From assembly GCA_013076295.1 (NCBI GenBank), contig RQOL01000519.1, forward strand, positions 3,338,488 through 3,402,487: DNA of 64,000 nucleotides, in the 5' to 3' direction. The translations under genes were made by a program, and so were the position numbers. The notes beneath the pieces are model-generated. The model saw only the letters and a list, made by a program, of their open reading frames with translations, had not been told where the DNA came from and did not search any database. Below, one piece after another: positions 9,956 through 21,356 of this stretch (position 1 is its first letter; the number at the start of each line of letters is the position of its first letter). Origin of the DNA: Sanderia malayensis. Taxonomy: Eukaryota; Cnidaria; Scyphozoa; Semaeostomeae; Pelagiidae.

Positions 9956-12900
9956 ACTGAGGATGTGATAGACGATCATGATGCTTCATCAGCCTTTTGC
10001 AGCATTGCCGATGAACCAATTCATCAACTTCGTAAGCCCATCATCGAGGTAAGAATGGGGACGGGATAATTTCCAATATACTCCAAGCTGTGCTCTCTAG
10101 TCGTAAAGTCATTGTCATGTATTATTATTCTCTGATAGCCTAATTCACAAGATTCAAGTCTTCTGCACCAACAATCAGCATTTGATGATAATATTTACTC
10201 AAGTAGACATGTAGAATCCAGTAACAGTGCCAGCAGCGTAATCTCCCTTGGCTCGACTCTCTCAGGGCGAAGCACAAATGAGCGGTAAGCTTGGGTGCAT
10301 TAGTTTTTTTTGTTGCACAAGTTTTCTTTCAACTTTTCTTCTATTATTTCAATGCTGAGCATTGCTCTGGGATACTTACATATCTATATTGCTTAAATTT
10401 TGTTTCAGAGAAGAACATTCTACTGGAAAGGAAAATACGTCACTGCAGCCTGATGGAGAGGCTTATAACGGCGATACACGCACACCAGTTTTTTCATGGC
10501 GAAAAGAACCATACGAATTTGCGGACATTGCAAAAATCATGCTGTCGACTTACACAAGGGAATCCCTGTGTGTTGCACCACCGATTAATGTGTCTCACAA
10601 CGTATCTTTTCTCGCTGAATATTCCAGCTTTACCAACTGGGAAGATTTGAAATGCGATGACATGGGAGCATGGAAGCATACAGGCTCACCAAAGCGCTAT
10701 TACCATGTGGACATGATTGACGAGAAGCCTGCCACGGTTACCCCAGTGACAAAATCAGAGTTCGGAGAGCAAGGTGTATGGCGAATGAAGAGGATTTATT
10801 ATAAAAACAAATCGGATTGCAGCATCCGCAAGACAATTTCCATCATGCAAGGTTGGTGTTATGGCTGTATATTTCATCGTGCATATATGAACCATATTGC
10901 TAGGTTACTTGTGTTGTTTGCTTGAATTGCTCTTCTAAATCATCATTCCAGATGCAACAGAGAAATGTGGGGAGTACATATTTTTAGAATATCGATTTAA
11001 AGGAGAGGAACACGAGATAACAGCAATAAAACCTCATGGCAATAGCAAAAGCAGGAGACAGTATATCCGCGTATTTCCAAGTGTAAGAGACAAGCTGCGA
11101 GATTCAAAGTCAAAGAAACAAAGTAGCGCAAGTGGTGAGTTGGATAAGGTGTATCTATCCTCAGGAGACGTACTGGGAGCTAGAAGTCTGGGAGAGTTAC
11201 CACGTGGACGTAGTGATCTCTACAATGCAAGAAGATCTGCTAGCAGCTCAACAAGTACAGGCAAACAGAATGGCAATGAAAAGGTATTGTGCGACGAATT
11301 CTGGTCGCTGCTGGAGAAAGCAAAAAGAGAGAGTTTGTCGGGAAAGGGTGGGTCATTTATAAGAGAATGTAGCGCACACCCAGAGCTTTTTGTTGTTCTG
11401 GCTACCGATCGGCAGTTGCAAGATATAGAAAAGTTCTGTACCGATCCAAGAGAATTCTGCGTGTATGGTATCGACCCAACGTTCAACATATTCAAAGAGA
11501 ATATCAGTCTCACCGTTACAACATACAGAAATCTCCGCTTAATGAAACGTGATACCAACAAGCCACCAATGTTCATTGGTCCTGTGTTAATGCATCAGCG
11601 CAAAGATTGGAGAACGTATTCTAGATTTGCTCACCGCATTGTCTTGGAAAACCCAGCGTTGGAAGCAATTATAGCTTGTGGTACGGACGGTGAAAAGGCA
11701 ATAATGGATGGCTGCAAAAGAAATTTTCCCTTTGCAATTTTCTTGCGATGTTTCATTCATTTCAAAGGTGAATATTTCAAAAGTACTTTTCTGTACCCCC
11801 TATGTAGATGAACAGTTTACCCATCTTGATTTCATCATTGTATCTGGTATCAGCATTACTGAAATGTTTTCTGCGCTAGGTACCATCGAACGAGAGATTA
11901 CGCGAAGAGGTCTTGGCACAAGCTTCAAAAAAGCCGTTATGAATGATATATTTGGCAAGCAAGAAGATCATACAAAGTTCTATGGATTAGTGGACTGTGA
12001 TGATGGAATTTAATTTGACACCAAACTGGAGGCATTGCAGGATGATTGGGTCGAAAAGGAAAAATGCGATCCATGTAAAAAACTTCCAGGTCAATCTTTC
12101 CATGCTTGGTTTACAAAAGAAAAGGTACGGTCTAGCAAATGCATTGTATTTTATTTAGAAATTCACATATGGTGCTAGATATTATAGACTTTGAACCAGG
12201 AGGTAGAATGTTATTATTTTTGTATTATATTGTCATTTCTTTGCTATACTTTTACAGGCAGAAGACATAAAGGATTTCCTTTTGAAGCCGGTGCGCATCG
12301 AAGCTGGGCTGGGAAATCCGCCAGACGAGTACACAACAAACGACAACGAGGCAGCAAACCAGGTGATAAAGAAATCGCTGCACTATGATCCTCAAGACCC
12401 ACAGAAATTCATCGAACATATCCAGGATATGATCGAGGGCCAATCCCGCAACGAAGATCGTGCAGTATTTGGCAAGGGACCTTACAAAGTGAGGGATCAA
12501 TACTCACACCTAGAAATCGACGATCGAAAATGGGGGAAAATGACATACGATTAAAAAATGGCACAGGCTGTGAAGTTTCGCAATGCTGGAATGGACAACG
12601 CACGGCGTGAGCTACCGGAGAAGGACAGCGACGATGATGGTGTTGATGATGATGATCATGATGACGATGCAAATCACCGAAACAGAAAATTGTCAATATC
12701 TGCAGTACAAAGTGGTATTAAGGTAGTTATGTATGTATGTTGCTAACCGAGACAAGTGCCCAGCACAAGTATACAAATTCATATATACATTCTGTGATAA
12801 CAGTGATGGGTACGCAGAACTTAAAAATTATTCCTTGCAGAGCGATTCGTTTGCAAAACATGTTTTCATATGACATCGGTAACGTTATTTTCTGCTTTAT

Positions 12901-13893
12901 GCTCACTGCAAATATAGATGTGTTTGCTTTATTATACAGGTAATTACACCGGCGATTCTGGAGTCAATGTGGGACAAATCATCAGATCTTCTGCGGCAAC
13001 CCAAACACGTGTTCCCACAGCCAGGTGCAACAAATGGTGCATTTAGTGTCGTAGCAGCCAACAATAAGCTTTACAGTGTAATACCCGGCAAAGGTGGCTC
13101 ATTTACCTGCGAGAAAACTTGTATTCATTACAGTACAAAGGTAGGGCATACTAATTCTAGACACTTTTATAGCTATCCACGATTCACAAAGGTTTCCTGG
13201 CAATAACAAGATGTTATGTATTTCCTTCAGATCTGTGAGCATACATTAGCAGCAGCACAGGCAAACGGTACTATTCACAGTTTCATAAATTGGTTCAAAA
13301 GATCAAAAAAGAAAAAAAGCCTGGTCGATCTAGCTCTTGTAGGTGGGCCAAAAACAGCTGGAAAAAAGCCCTCCAATCGCAAACGGTCCAACAACAAGCG
13401 CAAATCAATTGAAGATATGGTGGACATCCACAAAGATAAGATGCCTTTGCAGACACACAGTGCTCATGTTCAGACACCTCCTGTAAGCACGTGCCACCCA
13501 ATACAACATGTGTTGCCGCCTGCTTCACTGCACCCTAGCCTTGCCCTTTCTGGAAAAGGTAACCGCTTTTCATTGAAATGGGTTGCAGGTACTCGTATAT
13601 CAAAATGCTATGGTTGTCGTGGGGATATAATAAACCCCCCTACCCAAGTTCCAGAGGATCTCGTGGTTGTATACCAGGACATGCGACAGTATCGAGACAG
13701 AGCTACAGGAAACATGGTGTTTACATCTGAAGCCCAAAATGTACATTTTCATTTGCGACTAAGATGCATCCTAGCAAAATATATGTTTTTCAATCCTGGT
13801 TTGCTGGAGATCCCTCCAGAATTCATCGCCTACTTTCAGGAGGCACATTTGCAACGACTTTCTTCCGAATTTGGGTTGATTTTCCATTTATAA
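9956..13893 (+). CDS. MULE-family transposase with SWIM-like zinc finger (exons 2-9)
   Basis: Exons 9956-10048, 10139-10284, 10409-10851, 10952-11767, 11880-12124, 12258-12722, 12940-13140 and 13231-13893 all have GT/AG borders and join in consistent phase. Exon 2 starts in phase 0, matching the kinase exon end. Exon 5 carries the DDE-type core: YGIDPTFNI, an FIGPVLMHQRKDW segment, CGTDGEKAI and CFIHFK. Exons 8-9 carry TCEKTC...ICEHTLAAA, a SWIM-like Cys/His finger, then basic KKKK/RKRSNNKRK stretches and a C-terminal CYGCRGDI motif. Two in-frame TAA codons (12011-12013 and 12552-12554) would stop translation, so this copy is probably inactive. Family role: cutting and reinserting the element through its terminal inverted repeats. 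Confidence 0.78.
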
Positions 13894-14041
13894 CTTTGCA
13901 ATATTTACATAATTGTTTTTCATCATTCTCTTCAGTTAAAGTTCGGTTGCCAATGTGCGCATTTCCACTTTTTTTATATTAATCCAATTTTACATGTTTT
14001 GTTGATGTTTCAGTGTATTTCCAGTTTAAGGGATAAGAACG

Positions 14042-14082
<41 letters not shown>

Positions 14083-14640
14083 AATTTATTTATAGTTGGC
14101 TGGGAATATAGCAAATGCTAATAAAGGCCAACTCTACTCTACCCTACTTACAAATGTACAATGAAATTAATTAAATTTAATTACAGATGCGGCAGTTACA
14201 TCCGAATCCCTTCCAACTTTTGATTTTACTCAATCACATTTTTCTAATTCTACATATTATAAGATGGCCCAGAAAAGATAAGATGGCGCATCCTTTCTAC
14301 ATTCTTCGAGTTTGTTTCATGGGGCATAGTATATTTTTTCATTATATGTTATTGGTTAGGCGAGTCATTAATTCTGAATTACAGTCTACCCCCTGACCAC
14401 TAAATTATTGGTGTTGAACAGACATCGTTGACAGCTCGCATTGGACGGAGTGATGATACAAACAGCGAATCGGAAGTCATCAAAGCGGGCGATATTCACA
14501 TTCACAAAATGCATCTGGTCTTTCGTTGTTTACATATTAAAACTATAAAGTTTACCTTGTTTACCTATTAAGACTGTAGATTTTATTTACAGTTATGATA
14601 GGTAAACGTTTCGTAACGTTTCATAAACGTGCAAAAACTT
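13894..14640. other. 3' region of the transposon gene, with an (AAT)n microsatellite
   Basis: No further coding exon can be supported, although acceptor-like AGs occur near 14186 and 14421. A perfect (AAT)n run of about 38 bp lies at 14044-14081. Confidence 0.5.
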
Positions 14641-14661
14641 GTAAATTTCAAACGGTTTCAT

Positions 14662-14756
14662 ACTTCCGCTCCCCGACCGTTCCCCGACGGTTCCCCGACC
14701 GTTCCCCGGTCGTTCCCAGGTTATTCCGTTCCCCGTTCCCGCTTTTAGTAATAGCC
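14662..14756. repeat. right terminal inverted repeat with GTTCCCCGACC units
   Basis: Tandem CGTTCCCCGACC/GG-type units (14668-14715), then GTTCCCCGTTCCC and CTTTTAGTAATAGCC ending at 14756. It is the inverted partner of 2595-2640. The next base, 14757, is already Gypsy RT coding sequence on the minus strand. Confidence 0.6.
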
Positions 14757-14899
14757 GTAAATCTAGTTTACTGAAAACTGTGGCGCCATTTAAGGCGTTA
14801 ATTAGGTCATCAACTGTTGGACTTGGATGGCGCTCCCTTTGAATGGCTTTGTTGGGCAACCGCATGTCCACACAGATTCTGATATTACCATCCTTTTTG
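14757..14899 (-). pseudogene. Gypsy reverse transcriptase fragment (palm start)
   Basis: On the minus strand this reads IRICVDMRLPNKAIQRER, then HPSPTVDDLINALNGATVFS and KLDL, a classic Gypsy RT segment. It is broken upstream by the 14900-17388 insertion (the frame resumes at 17389) and ends abruptly after KLDL at the right terminus of the kinase transposon. The rest of pol is missing. Confidence 0.85.
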
Positions 14900-14915
14900 G
14901 GCTATCTTTAAAACA

Positions 14916-15038
14916 CCGAATCCGAAATCCGGAATCCGGAATCCAGAATACGGAATCCGGAATCCGGAATACGGAATCCGGAATACGGAATCCGGAATCC
15001 GGAATACGGAATCCGGAATCCGGAATACGGAATCCGGA
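14916..15038. repeat. GGAATCC/GGAATAC heptamer minisatellite, left arm
   Basis: About 17 tandem 7-bp units GGAATMC (M is C or A). It is read through by spurious Asn-Pro-Glu-Ser-Gly-Ile-Arg frames. The same array occurs inverted at 17264-17372. Confidence 0.9.
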
Positions 15039-15704
15039 ATGATAATAGTAATAATGATTATTATCATTCAACCATTGAACATAACTATAAAGATATTTAC
15101 AAAAAAATTATTACGCTGCTTTTTATCACATCTGGTATGCTATTTTAGAGTATGTTACCCCTAATAAATACAGAATTCATGCCGATGGCCACAATGGATG
15201 TGCTAGGAAGTAGACGTATATCATAACTTGGCGTTACCAACCAAATATCACTTAACACATCCCTCATGTGATGATATTTGAAATGTGCTAACTTATTGGG
15301 GATCCAACTGAGCCACCGACTAGTGTATTACGAATATGACAAACAACCTATGCTTAATATCAAGTGCTGACACCCAAAATGTATTAGCCAATTAATGCCA
15401 AGTTTTTTAAGTAACCAAGTTTTTTAGTTCTTAACCTTTTATGTGGTATTCTTTAGTTATATGTAGAGAAAAATGGATTCTTTCTTGTAACACCACACGT
15501 TTTTTTATATAAGAAACCGCTTTATAAGAAACTCACTGGTAAAAGGCCAAGAAATTTAAGAAACTTTCACTGGTAAATGAAAAATCACTAAGAAACTTTT
15601 CGATTTTTTATTCTTGTTTGAAATACCACTGTGCATGGTAATATCAATATCAGGGGAGTAGATATGATGCTTGTTGATTAATGTTAGATAAACAACTATA
15701 CTAA

Positions 15705-16476
15705 GGCTCTGTTTATATGGAGAAAATAGCCCCGGCTATCCGAGGTTATTTTCCATGCTGGGATATCGGCATTGTTACAAACCACTGTAGTTTTTATTTT
15801 ACGTTTACATGAGAAATGCAAATAGTCCCACCCAGGTGAGGCTATTTTCAACTGCCGATATCTCACCTGAATGAGCCGGAATATCGGCTTGCTGAGACTA
15901 TTTTTGACTCATATAAACACAAGCTGGAAATAGCCTCACTCAACTGATATTAAATTGCACATACTGCGCAAGCGCGAGCGACCATCACAATAAAATGGCG
16001 AAGGAACAAGAAGTTAGATCTGGCTCAAAGAAGAAAGAAAAAAGGTCTTTTCGATGGGGTTATGCTTTAATGAAAGAACTCATCGACATTTTACTGAATT
16101 ACAAGAATATATGTGCGTACAACAACACAGATTTTGATGCCGATAAAACAACTTATTTCTCACAAAGTTGAATCTTGATGTTCTGATTAAGTTTCCAGGT
16201 AGAGCTGCGATAACATAACTAAGCTATTGACCTGGTTTAATGCCAAAAGAAACGAGGAACAGTTAATTAAAAGCAGTAACAAATGCTTTTTGTTATTGTG
16301 AGCAGCCATTTTACTTTTTGAATTCCCACCACAAAACAGGAAGCATTTTGGCGCCAAATTAAAATAGCCCCACTTGTCTGAGACTATTTTCCCTTCATAT
16401 AAACAGAAGTTGAAAATAGTCTCACCAAGAAATAGTCTCGGTTAGCCGGGGCTATTTTCTCCATATAAACAGAGCC
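15705..16476. mobile_element. Harbinger-type MITE, 772 bp
   Basis: Inverted ends GGCTCTGTTTATATGGAG / complement, continuing through AAAATAGCCCCGGCTA, are flanked by TAA direct repeats (15702-15704 and 16477-16479). The interior is non-coding, with further ATAGTCTCA/TGAGACTAT repeats. It is nested in the 2.5-kb MULE. Confidence 0.8.
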
Positions 16477-17263
16477 TAAATCGATTTTCCAGCCTAACCT
16501 TACTTTTCACTTGTTTTCCGATGTTTTTGATTCTATGCGTGCGCTTTTCAAATATCCAAAAGAAACTTTTACTGGTAAAATGTATCAAAATTGCCCTGAA
16601 ATTAAGAAACTTTCACCGGTGAAGCTTTAGCCAAGTTTCTTATAAAAAACGTGTAATAGCTACATGATTATGATTGGAACAAAGCTTATTAAGAACTCTC
16701 TGCTTTTATCTCCTGGATAGGAGTAAAGAATTAATGAAAGATCTGAAGTGATGTTTGCAATTTGAAAGCTCAATAAGCTTCATCCGTATCCATAGATCAA
16801 AATATTTTTTTCCACAGCCACAAAATAACTGCAAAAAGCTGAACTGACAGCTGTTCATCCACGTTATAATGACATTTGCTGGTGAATAATTTGAACGCTA
16901 TATATTTTAATAGAGGTGAAAGGTGGACATCCATTAACCACGAGAGGGTTACAAAACAATGGTTTTGAGACAAGCAAAAAGGATTTGCTTGATGACAAAG
17001 TTCGGGGTGATACTGTATATTTTCACAAAGACTGACGATAGAGATTTGCAAGACATTATATCATCAGAACCCTGTATTTTTGCCTGAACTATTCCAGAGA
17101 AGAGAAATCAGATACAATGTCAGGACAAAGGTCACAGCGTAACAATAGCTTCCTTTAAGCATGGGCTGGCGAAGCATGCACTTGCAAGTTTTGCTTTTTT
17201 TGTAAATATCCTTATAGTTATGTTGAAGAGTTGAATGATAATAATCATTATCATTATTATCAT

Positions 17264-17372
17264 TCCGTATTCCGGATTCCGTATTCCGGATTCCGTATTC
17301 CGGATTCCGTATTCCGGATTCCGGATTCCGGATTCCGTATTCCGGATTCCGGATTCCGGATTCCGGATCCGG
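17264..17372. repeat. heptamer minisatellite, right arm (inverted)
   Basis: Tandem GTATTCC/GGATTCC units, reverse complement of the left array, directly inside the right MULE terminus. Confidence 0.9.
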
Positions 17373-17388
17373 TGTTTTAAAGATAGCC

Positions 17389-17725
17389 TCCTTTTTGGGA
17401 ATAACAACCAAAGGAGAAACGTTAGGTGTGGGGCCGTCAACACGCTCAATGATGTCTTGTTTTTCTAGATCATCCAACGCGTCAGAAACTTTTTTTCGCA
17501 AGTGGAATGGAATGCGACGCGCGGTTTGAACAACCGGAGAGATCGAAGTATGGATGTGTAGCTTGACTTCATAATCGTTAAGCTTTCCTATGCCTTGAAA
17601 CAGCTCTGGATGACGGGCCTGAAGCTGCGTACTGTTGAGGGACTGCTCTTGTACAGCATTTAAATGTAGATCAATTAAACCAAGGTCCCTAGCGGTGTTG
17701 AAACAGAGAAGTGAGCCAGATTGGC
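17389..17725 (-). pseudogene. Gypsy pol, N-terminal RT region
   Basis: The minus strand reads FNTARDLGLIDLHLN, then RHPELFQGIGKLNDYEVKLH, PVVQTARRIPFHLRKKVSDA and DIIERVDGPTPNVSPLVVIP, the linker and start of a Gypsy RT. It continues into 14757-14899 after the MULE insertion and is preceded by the protease fragment at 18693 after the LINE insertion. One decayed Gypsy copy thus holds two later insertions. The extra bases at 17389-17397 are the target duplication. Confidence 0.85.
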
Positions 17726-18692
17726 TTTTGTTTGTTTGTCATCATATTTTAATTCGATATCTCTAATAGCTTTACAGAAAAACTAATCTAAATCGAATAT
17801 TTAACTACCATAATTTATTACGAATGAGGAGACAAATTAACCGCATACAATACAAGCGGGGATGACTACATACAATCCTCATTTAAGTTGAATGACTACA
17901 TACAATCCTCATTCAAGTTAACTACTTAACTACCATAATTTATTACGAAATGAGGAGACAATTTAACCGCATACAATACAAGCATGGCATTTACAAGCTG
18001 GCCCGTTCCACTGTTTTATTTGTCTCTTGAAAGTTTGGACATTTTCAGCCATTTTAAGTTCTTTTGGCAAAGCATTCCAGATTTGTGGTCCCAATGACAA
18101 GAGACGTTTCGAGCCAAATGTTACTTGGTTTGGTCTATGATGAATCAATTCTTTTGGATTCCTTGCTGACCTTGTTGTTTGTTTTAGTTTAAAAATGTTT
18201 TGTATAAAAGGGGGATTCAGCTTTGCGACAGTTTTATAAATTTCAATACAAAGAGTTCTGAGACGGCTGATCCTCATTGTGCTTTTTCCTGCTTTTGAAA
18301 GTAAGGTGTCATACGAGCTTGTAGTATCGTTAAAAAGAAATTTGAGAGCTCTTTCTTGGATCTTCTCAATTTTTTCAATAGATTTCGCAGAGGAAAAATG
18401 CCATACTAAAGGGCAGTAATTAAAGTTCGAACATACAAAACTTTGGACCAATATCTTTTTGGCATCAAAACCCATGTAACTCTGAAGTCTTTTTAATGCA
18501 TTTAGTTGTGCAGCGGCTTTTCTGCACAGATCGGAAATATGTTCATCAAAAGTTAGGTTGTGATCAATTTTTACCCCCAATAGTTTGACTATGTTTTCAG
18601 ATTTTATCTGCTTCCCATGTATGGTTATTGTTTTTCCAGTTGTGTCGTTCTTGCTTTTGTTAACAAGTAGGGCATGAAATTTATCTGGGTTC
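17726..18692 (-). pseudogene. LINE (non-LTR retrotransposon) 3' fragment, RT C-terminus
   Basis: The minus frame at 17963-18580, open upstream to about 18690, reads LLGVKIDHNLTFDEHISDLC, LNALKRLQSYMG, FNYCPLVWHF and ERALKFLFND...YDTLL, then a KCHAC-like end. This is the C-terminal part of a LINE RT protein. The 5' end is truncated at 18692, as usual for target-primed insertion, and sits inside Gypsy sequence. The 3' tail (17726-17962) contains a duplicated ACCATAATTTATTACGAA segment. It cannot be active. Confidence 0.85.
17806..17990. repeat. short direct duplication in the LINE tail
   Basis: AACTACCATAATTTATTACG plus the next roughly 30 bases (GAGGAGACAAATTAACCGC...) occur at about 17810 and again at about 17933. 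Two TGACTACATACAATCCTCAT copies lie between. Confidence 0.75.
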
Positions 18693-18992
18693 TATATCCA
18701 ATGGCCTGCAATAACGTGAATAGTTGACGTAGTGAACTTGCTCTTTGATTCAATGTGAGTCTCAAATTTGCCAAGTGTTTTTAACGGGGTATTAGATCCA
18801 TAAGCGTAAAGGCGAGTAGAAGATTTTTGTAGAGAAACAGGATTGTTTCTGGTGAGGAAAGCAAATGTTTCCTGGTCGATGATGTCCGTACTAGCACCTG
18901 TATCTAAAACCATCGGGACAAATTTGTTGAAAATTTTTACCTTGACGATAGGCATTTTTGTCGGTGGTAATTGATTTTGCAACGTAAACAAA
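18693..18992 (-). pseudogene. Gypsy aspartic protease fragment
   Basis: The minus strand reads KMPIVKVKIFNKFVPMVLDT followed by GASTDIIDQETF, so the catalytic DTGAS motif is present; it ends ...STIHVIAGHW where the LINE begins. The Gypsy reading resumes at 17725 with SLLCFNTARDLG. Gag is not found upstream (19000-19260), so the element is truncated there. Confidence 0.8.
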
Positions 18993-19259
18993 AATTCAAC
19001 ATAAACATTACAAAAGGTGTATAACAATAGTTGGATAGAATGCATAGCAAGTCAATTGGTATTTTGTGGCATGAAATCCAATATTTGGGGATATAAGGTT
19101 CTGGTCCTTTCTGTTATTTTGAACAGTGACAGCAAACAACTTCCAACAGTGAAAATGTGTGCACTATCGCAGATAAATCTACTTGTATCTGTCACTTTGA
19201 TCAGTTTTTATAACCAAAGGGTTAGTGTTATGTGTATTAGTTGAAAAAAGTCATACACC

Positions 19260-19985
19260 TCTGTTCACTATATCCAATCCAAACCTATGCAAAGACATAT
19301 CCTATGTACCTCCATCATCCTTGTATACACCTTATACATATATCCTATGCAGATCATACACCATATACAGGTATCCTACATTGTACTTCTACCGTCCTTA
19401 TACACACTTTATACATTATATCTACTGTTATATACGTTTGTTTAGGATATATTCAGAAATATATCCTAGAATGTATTTGACCGTCCTTATATACATTGTA
19501 TTCATTCTACCTACTATTACATACGCCTGTTTACTATATCTACATTTATTCTATTCAGAAATATATCCTAGAATGTACTTCCGCCATGTTTGTATACATT
19601 ATATACATTCTATCTATAGCTATATACGTCTGTTTACTATATCTACACATATTCTATTCAGAAATATATCCTAGAATGTACTTCCACCATGCTTATATAC
19701 ACTATATACATTCTATCTACAGCTATATACGTCTGTTTACTATTCCTACACTTATTCTATTCCGAAATATATCCTAGAATGTACTTCCACCATGCTTATA
19801 TACACTATACACATTCTATCTACTGTTATATACATCTGTTTACTATATCTACAATTATTCTATTCCGAAATATATCCTAGAATGTACTTCCACCATGCTT
19901 ATATACACTATACACATTTTATCTACTGTTATATACGTCTGTTTACTATATCTAGGCATATTCAGAAGTATAATTTAATGCATTG
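19260..19985. repeat. tandem array, unit about 103 bp, six to seven copies
   Basis: The phrase ATATATCCTAGAATGTA recurs at 19459, 19561, 19664, 19767 and 19870, a period of 102-103 bp, with diverged units on both sides. Because 103 is not a multiple of three, it produces overlapping Tyr/Ile-rich frames that are not genes. Confidence 0.9.
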
Positions 19986-21260
19986 TACCTCTATACATTG
20001 TTTCAGGACCCTTTAGGATATATATGACTTGAACAATGTTTCTGGACCTTTAGTTCCTATAGGATATATATGAATTTAAAAGTTCGGGACCTTATAGGAC
20101 GCATACATTGGGAACTAACCGCGTTAGAGGTGTCGGAGTTGCAATATACATTTTGACTCCTTTCGTTGTTGATACATTCTACTGCTAGATTTAGTTTCTA
20201 GCAGAATGTTGGTTGGTAAAAGAAAAAAAGTACAAATAATACAAAAAGAGTACAACAAGCCTCGCAAATAAAAACAAACTTTCGAGTCGCACTTTAATAA
20301 TGGAGTTCCATTTACATAAAATGCCTCTGTGAGATACATGTTCTATTTTCGTACGGATCACATTTTAAGCACATGATTCTTGTTCTCACGCCCGCCATGA
20401 TAATTGCCGTGTTGTTTGACGAGAGAATCTCAACGCCCAACTGATGGGATGCTTGATGCTTGAAATAGGAAAAATAATTGGTTTCGATGTTTGTGCATTC
20501 TGAGTTTTGTCAATGTGCATCGAGTTATTCACAAGAAGCCTGTACATTTAGTCATTTTTTGCATGAAAACAAGCTGGAAAATGTCATCTCTACTCAATGA
20601 AACTGTGGTAAGAAAATTTATCAAATCATAAGTTAATTTTCTCTGTTATAATTATGAACCACCTGTCAGATATCGTGGAAAAGATGCTTCATCAACAATA
20701 AAGAGTAAACAAGAAAGTAATTTTGGGGCACATGAAATAAAACCTTTCAACCAATAACTTCACTACAGCAGATATGACCAACTGCCTAGCAGCATTAATT
20801 GAGTTACTACAAACGAGTCACTAGTTTCTCTGGAATCTACTCTCCTCTAAATGTGATACTGATTACACGATTGAAATCTCAAGCACTTCAGTTTCCACTT
20901 GTTAGTATTGTTAGTCACTTATTGTTACTTGGGTTTATTTAATCGCTTACTGTAATGGCGACTAACTACGTGTTAGCAGTACATTGTTGAAAATTGTTGA
21001 CTGATTTGAACTAGATCATTAAATACTCACGTTATTAATTAACTAAGTAAAGGGATGAAGCAAAACTTGATAAAGAATAATTATGTCTACACATTGTTTA
21101 TTTGCAACAGACAAATAATGCGTGCTGGCTGAAGGTGTGCCCCCTATTTCTCCTTCACTGACCTGAAGATCCTCGCTTATCATAACCATTAACAACAATA
21201 AAAAACATTACCTCACAGAGTTAAAGAGCTGCCAAAACATCTCAGTTAAGTGAATGGCCA
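19986..21260. other. unassigned AT-rich sequence
   Basis: I see no coding frame with domain character, terminal repeat or RNA here. It could be intergenic sequence or old unrecognised repeat. Confidence 0.5.
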
Positions 21261-21302
21261 TGACAAGAAATGCCATCTGCCCAAAGATGGCATTTCTTGT
21301 CA
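21261..21302. other. perfect 18-bp-arm hairpin
   Basis: TGACAAGAAATGCCATCT, a 6-base loop GCCCAA, then the exact reverse complement. There is no T-run after it and no coding neighbour, so the role is unknown. Confidence 0.8.
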
Positions 21303-21356
21303 CCTTTAGATGCCTTAAGCCATCCTATATATTAAGCACGTATTAAAAAGCATTTA

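Larger units (their letters stand above)
2595..14756 (+). mobile_element. MULE-like DNA transposon of about 12 kb carrying a kinase-transposase gene
   Basis: The left end GGCTATCTGTAAAAG followed by GGGAAC/GGGGAACGG repeats (2595-2640) is matched in inverted orientation on the right, ending ...CTTTTAGTAATAGCC at 14756 and preceded by repeated GTTCCCCGACC units. Between these ends lies a single plus-strand gene model running from a protein kinase to a MULE-family transposase. The same GGCTATCT.TAAAA terminus is carried by the 14900-17388 element, whose 9-bp target duplication supports the MULE assignment. The right end abuts a Gypsy RT frame exactly. No convincing 9-bp duplication is found for this element, so the left boundary is less sure. 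A Ngaro element sits in intron 1. Confidence 0.6.
14900..17388. mobile_element. non-autonomous MULE, 2.49 kb, with minisatellite ends
   Basis: Termini GGCTATCTTTAAAACACCG (left) and its complement (right) are flanked by a perfect 9-bp duplication TCCTTTTTG (14891-14899 and 17389-17397), the MULE hallmark. Each terminus continues into an array of GGAATMC heptamers and then a further inverted stretch around AATGATAATAG...ATAACTATAAAGATATTTAC. No transposase frame is present. The Harbinger-type MITE at 15705-16476 is nested inside. It interrupts a Gypsy RT. Confidence 0.88.

Noticed and set aside
14802..17468. Frames rich in NPESGIR or IPDSVFR repeats
   Set aside because: Translations of the GGAATMC heptamer minisatellite in several frames, not proteins.
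19225..20016. Series of Tyr/Ile-rich frames that look like a repeat protein
   Set aside because: Produced by the 103-bp tandem array; the unit length shifts frame each copy.
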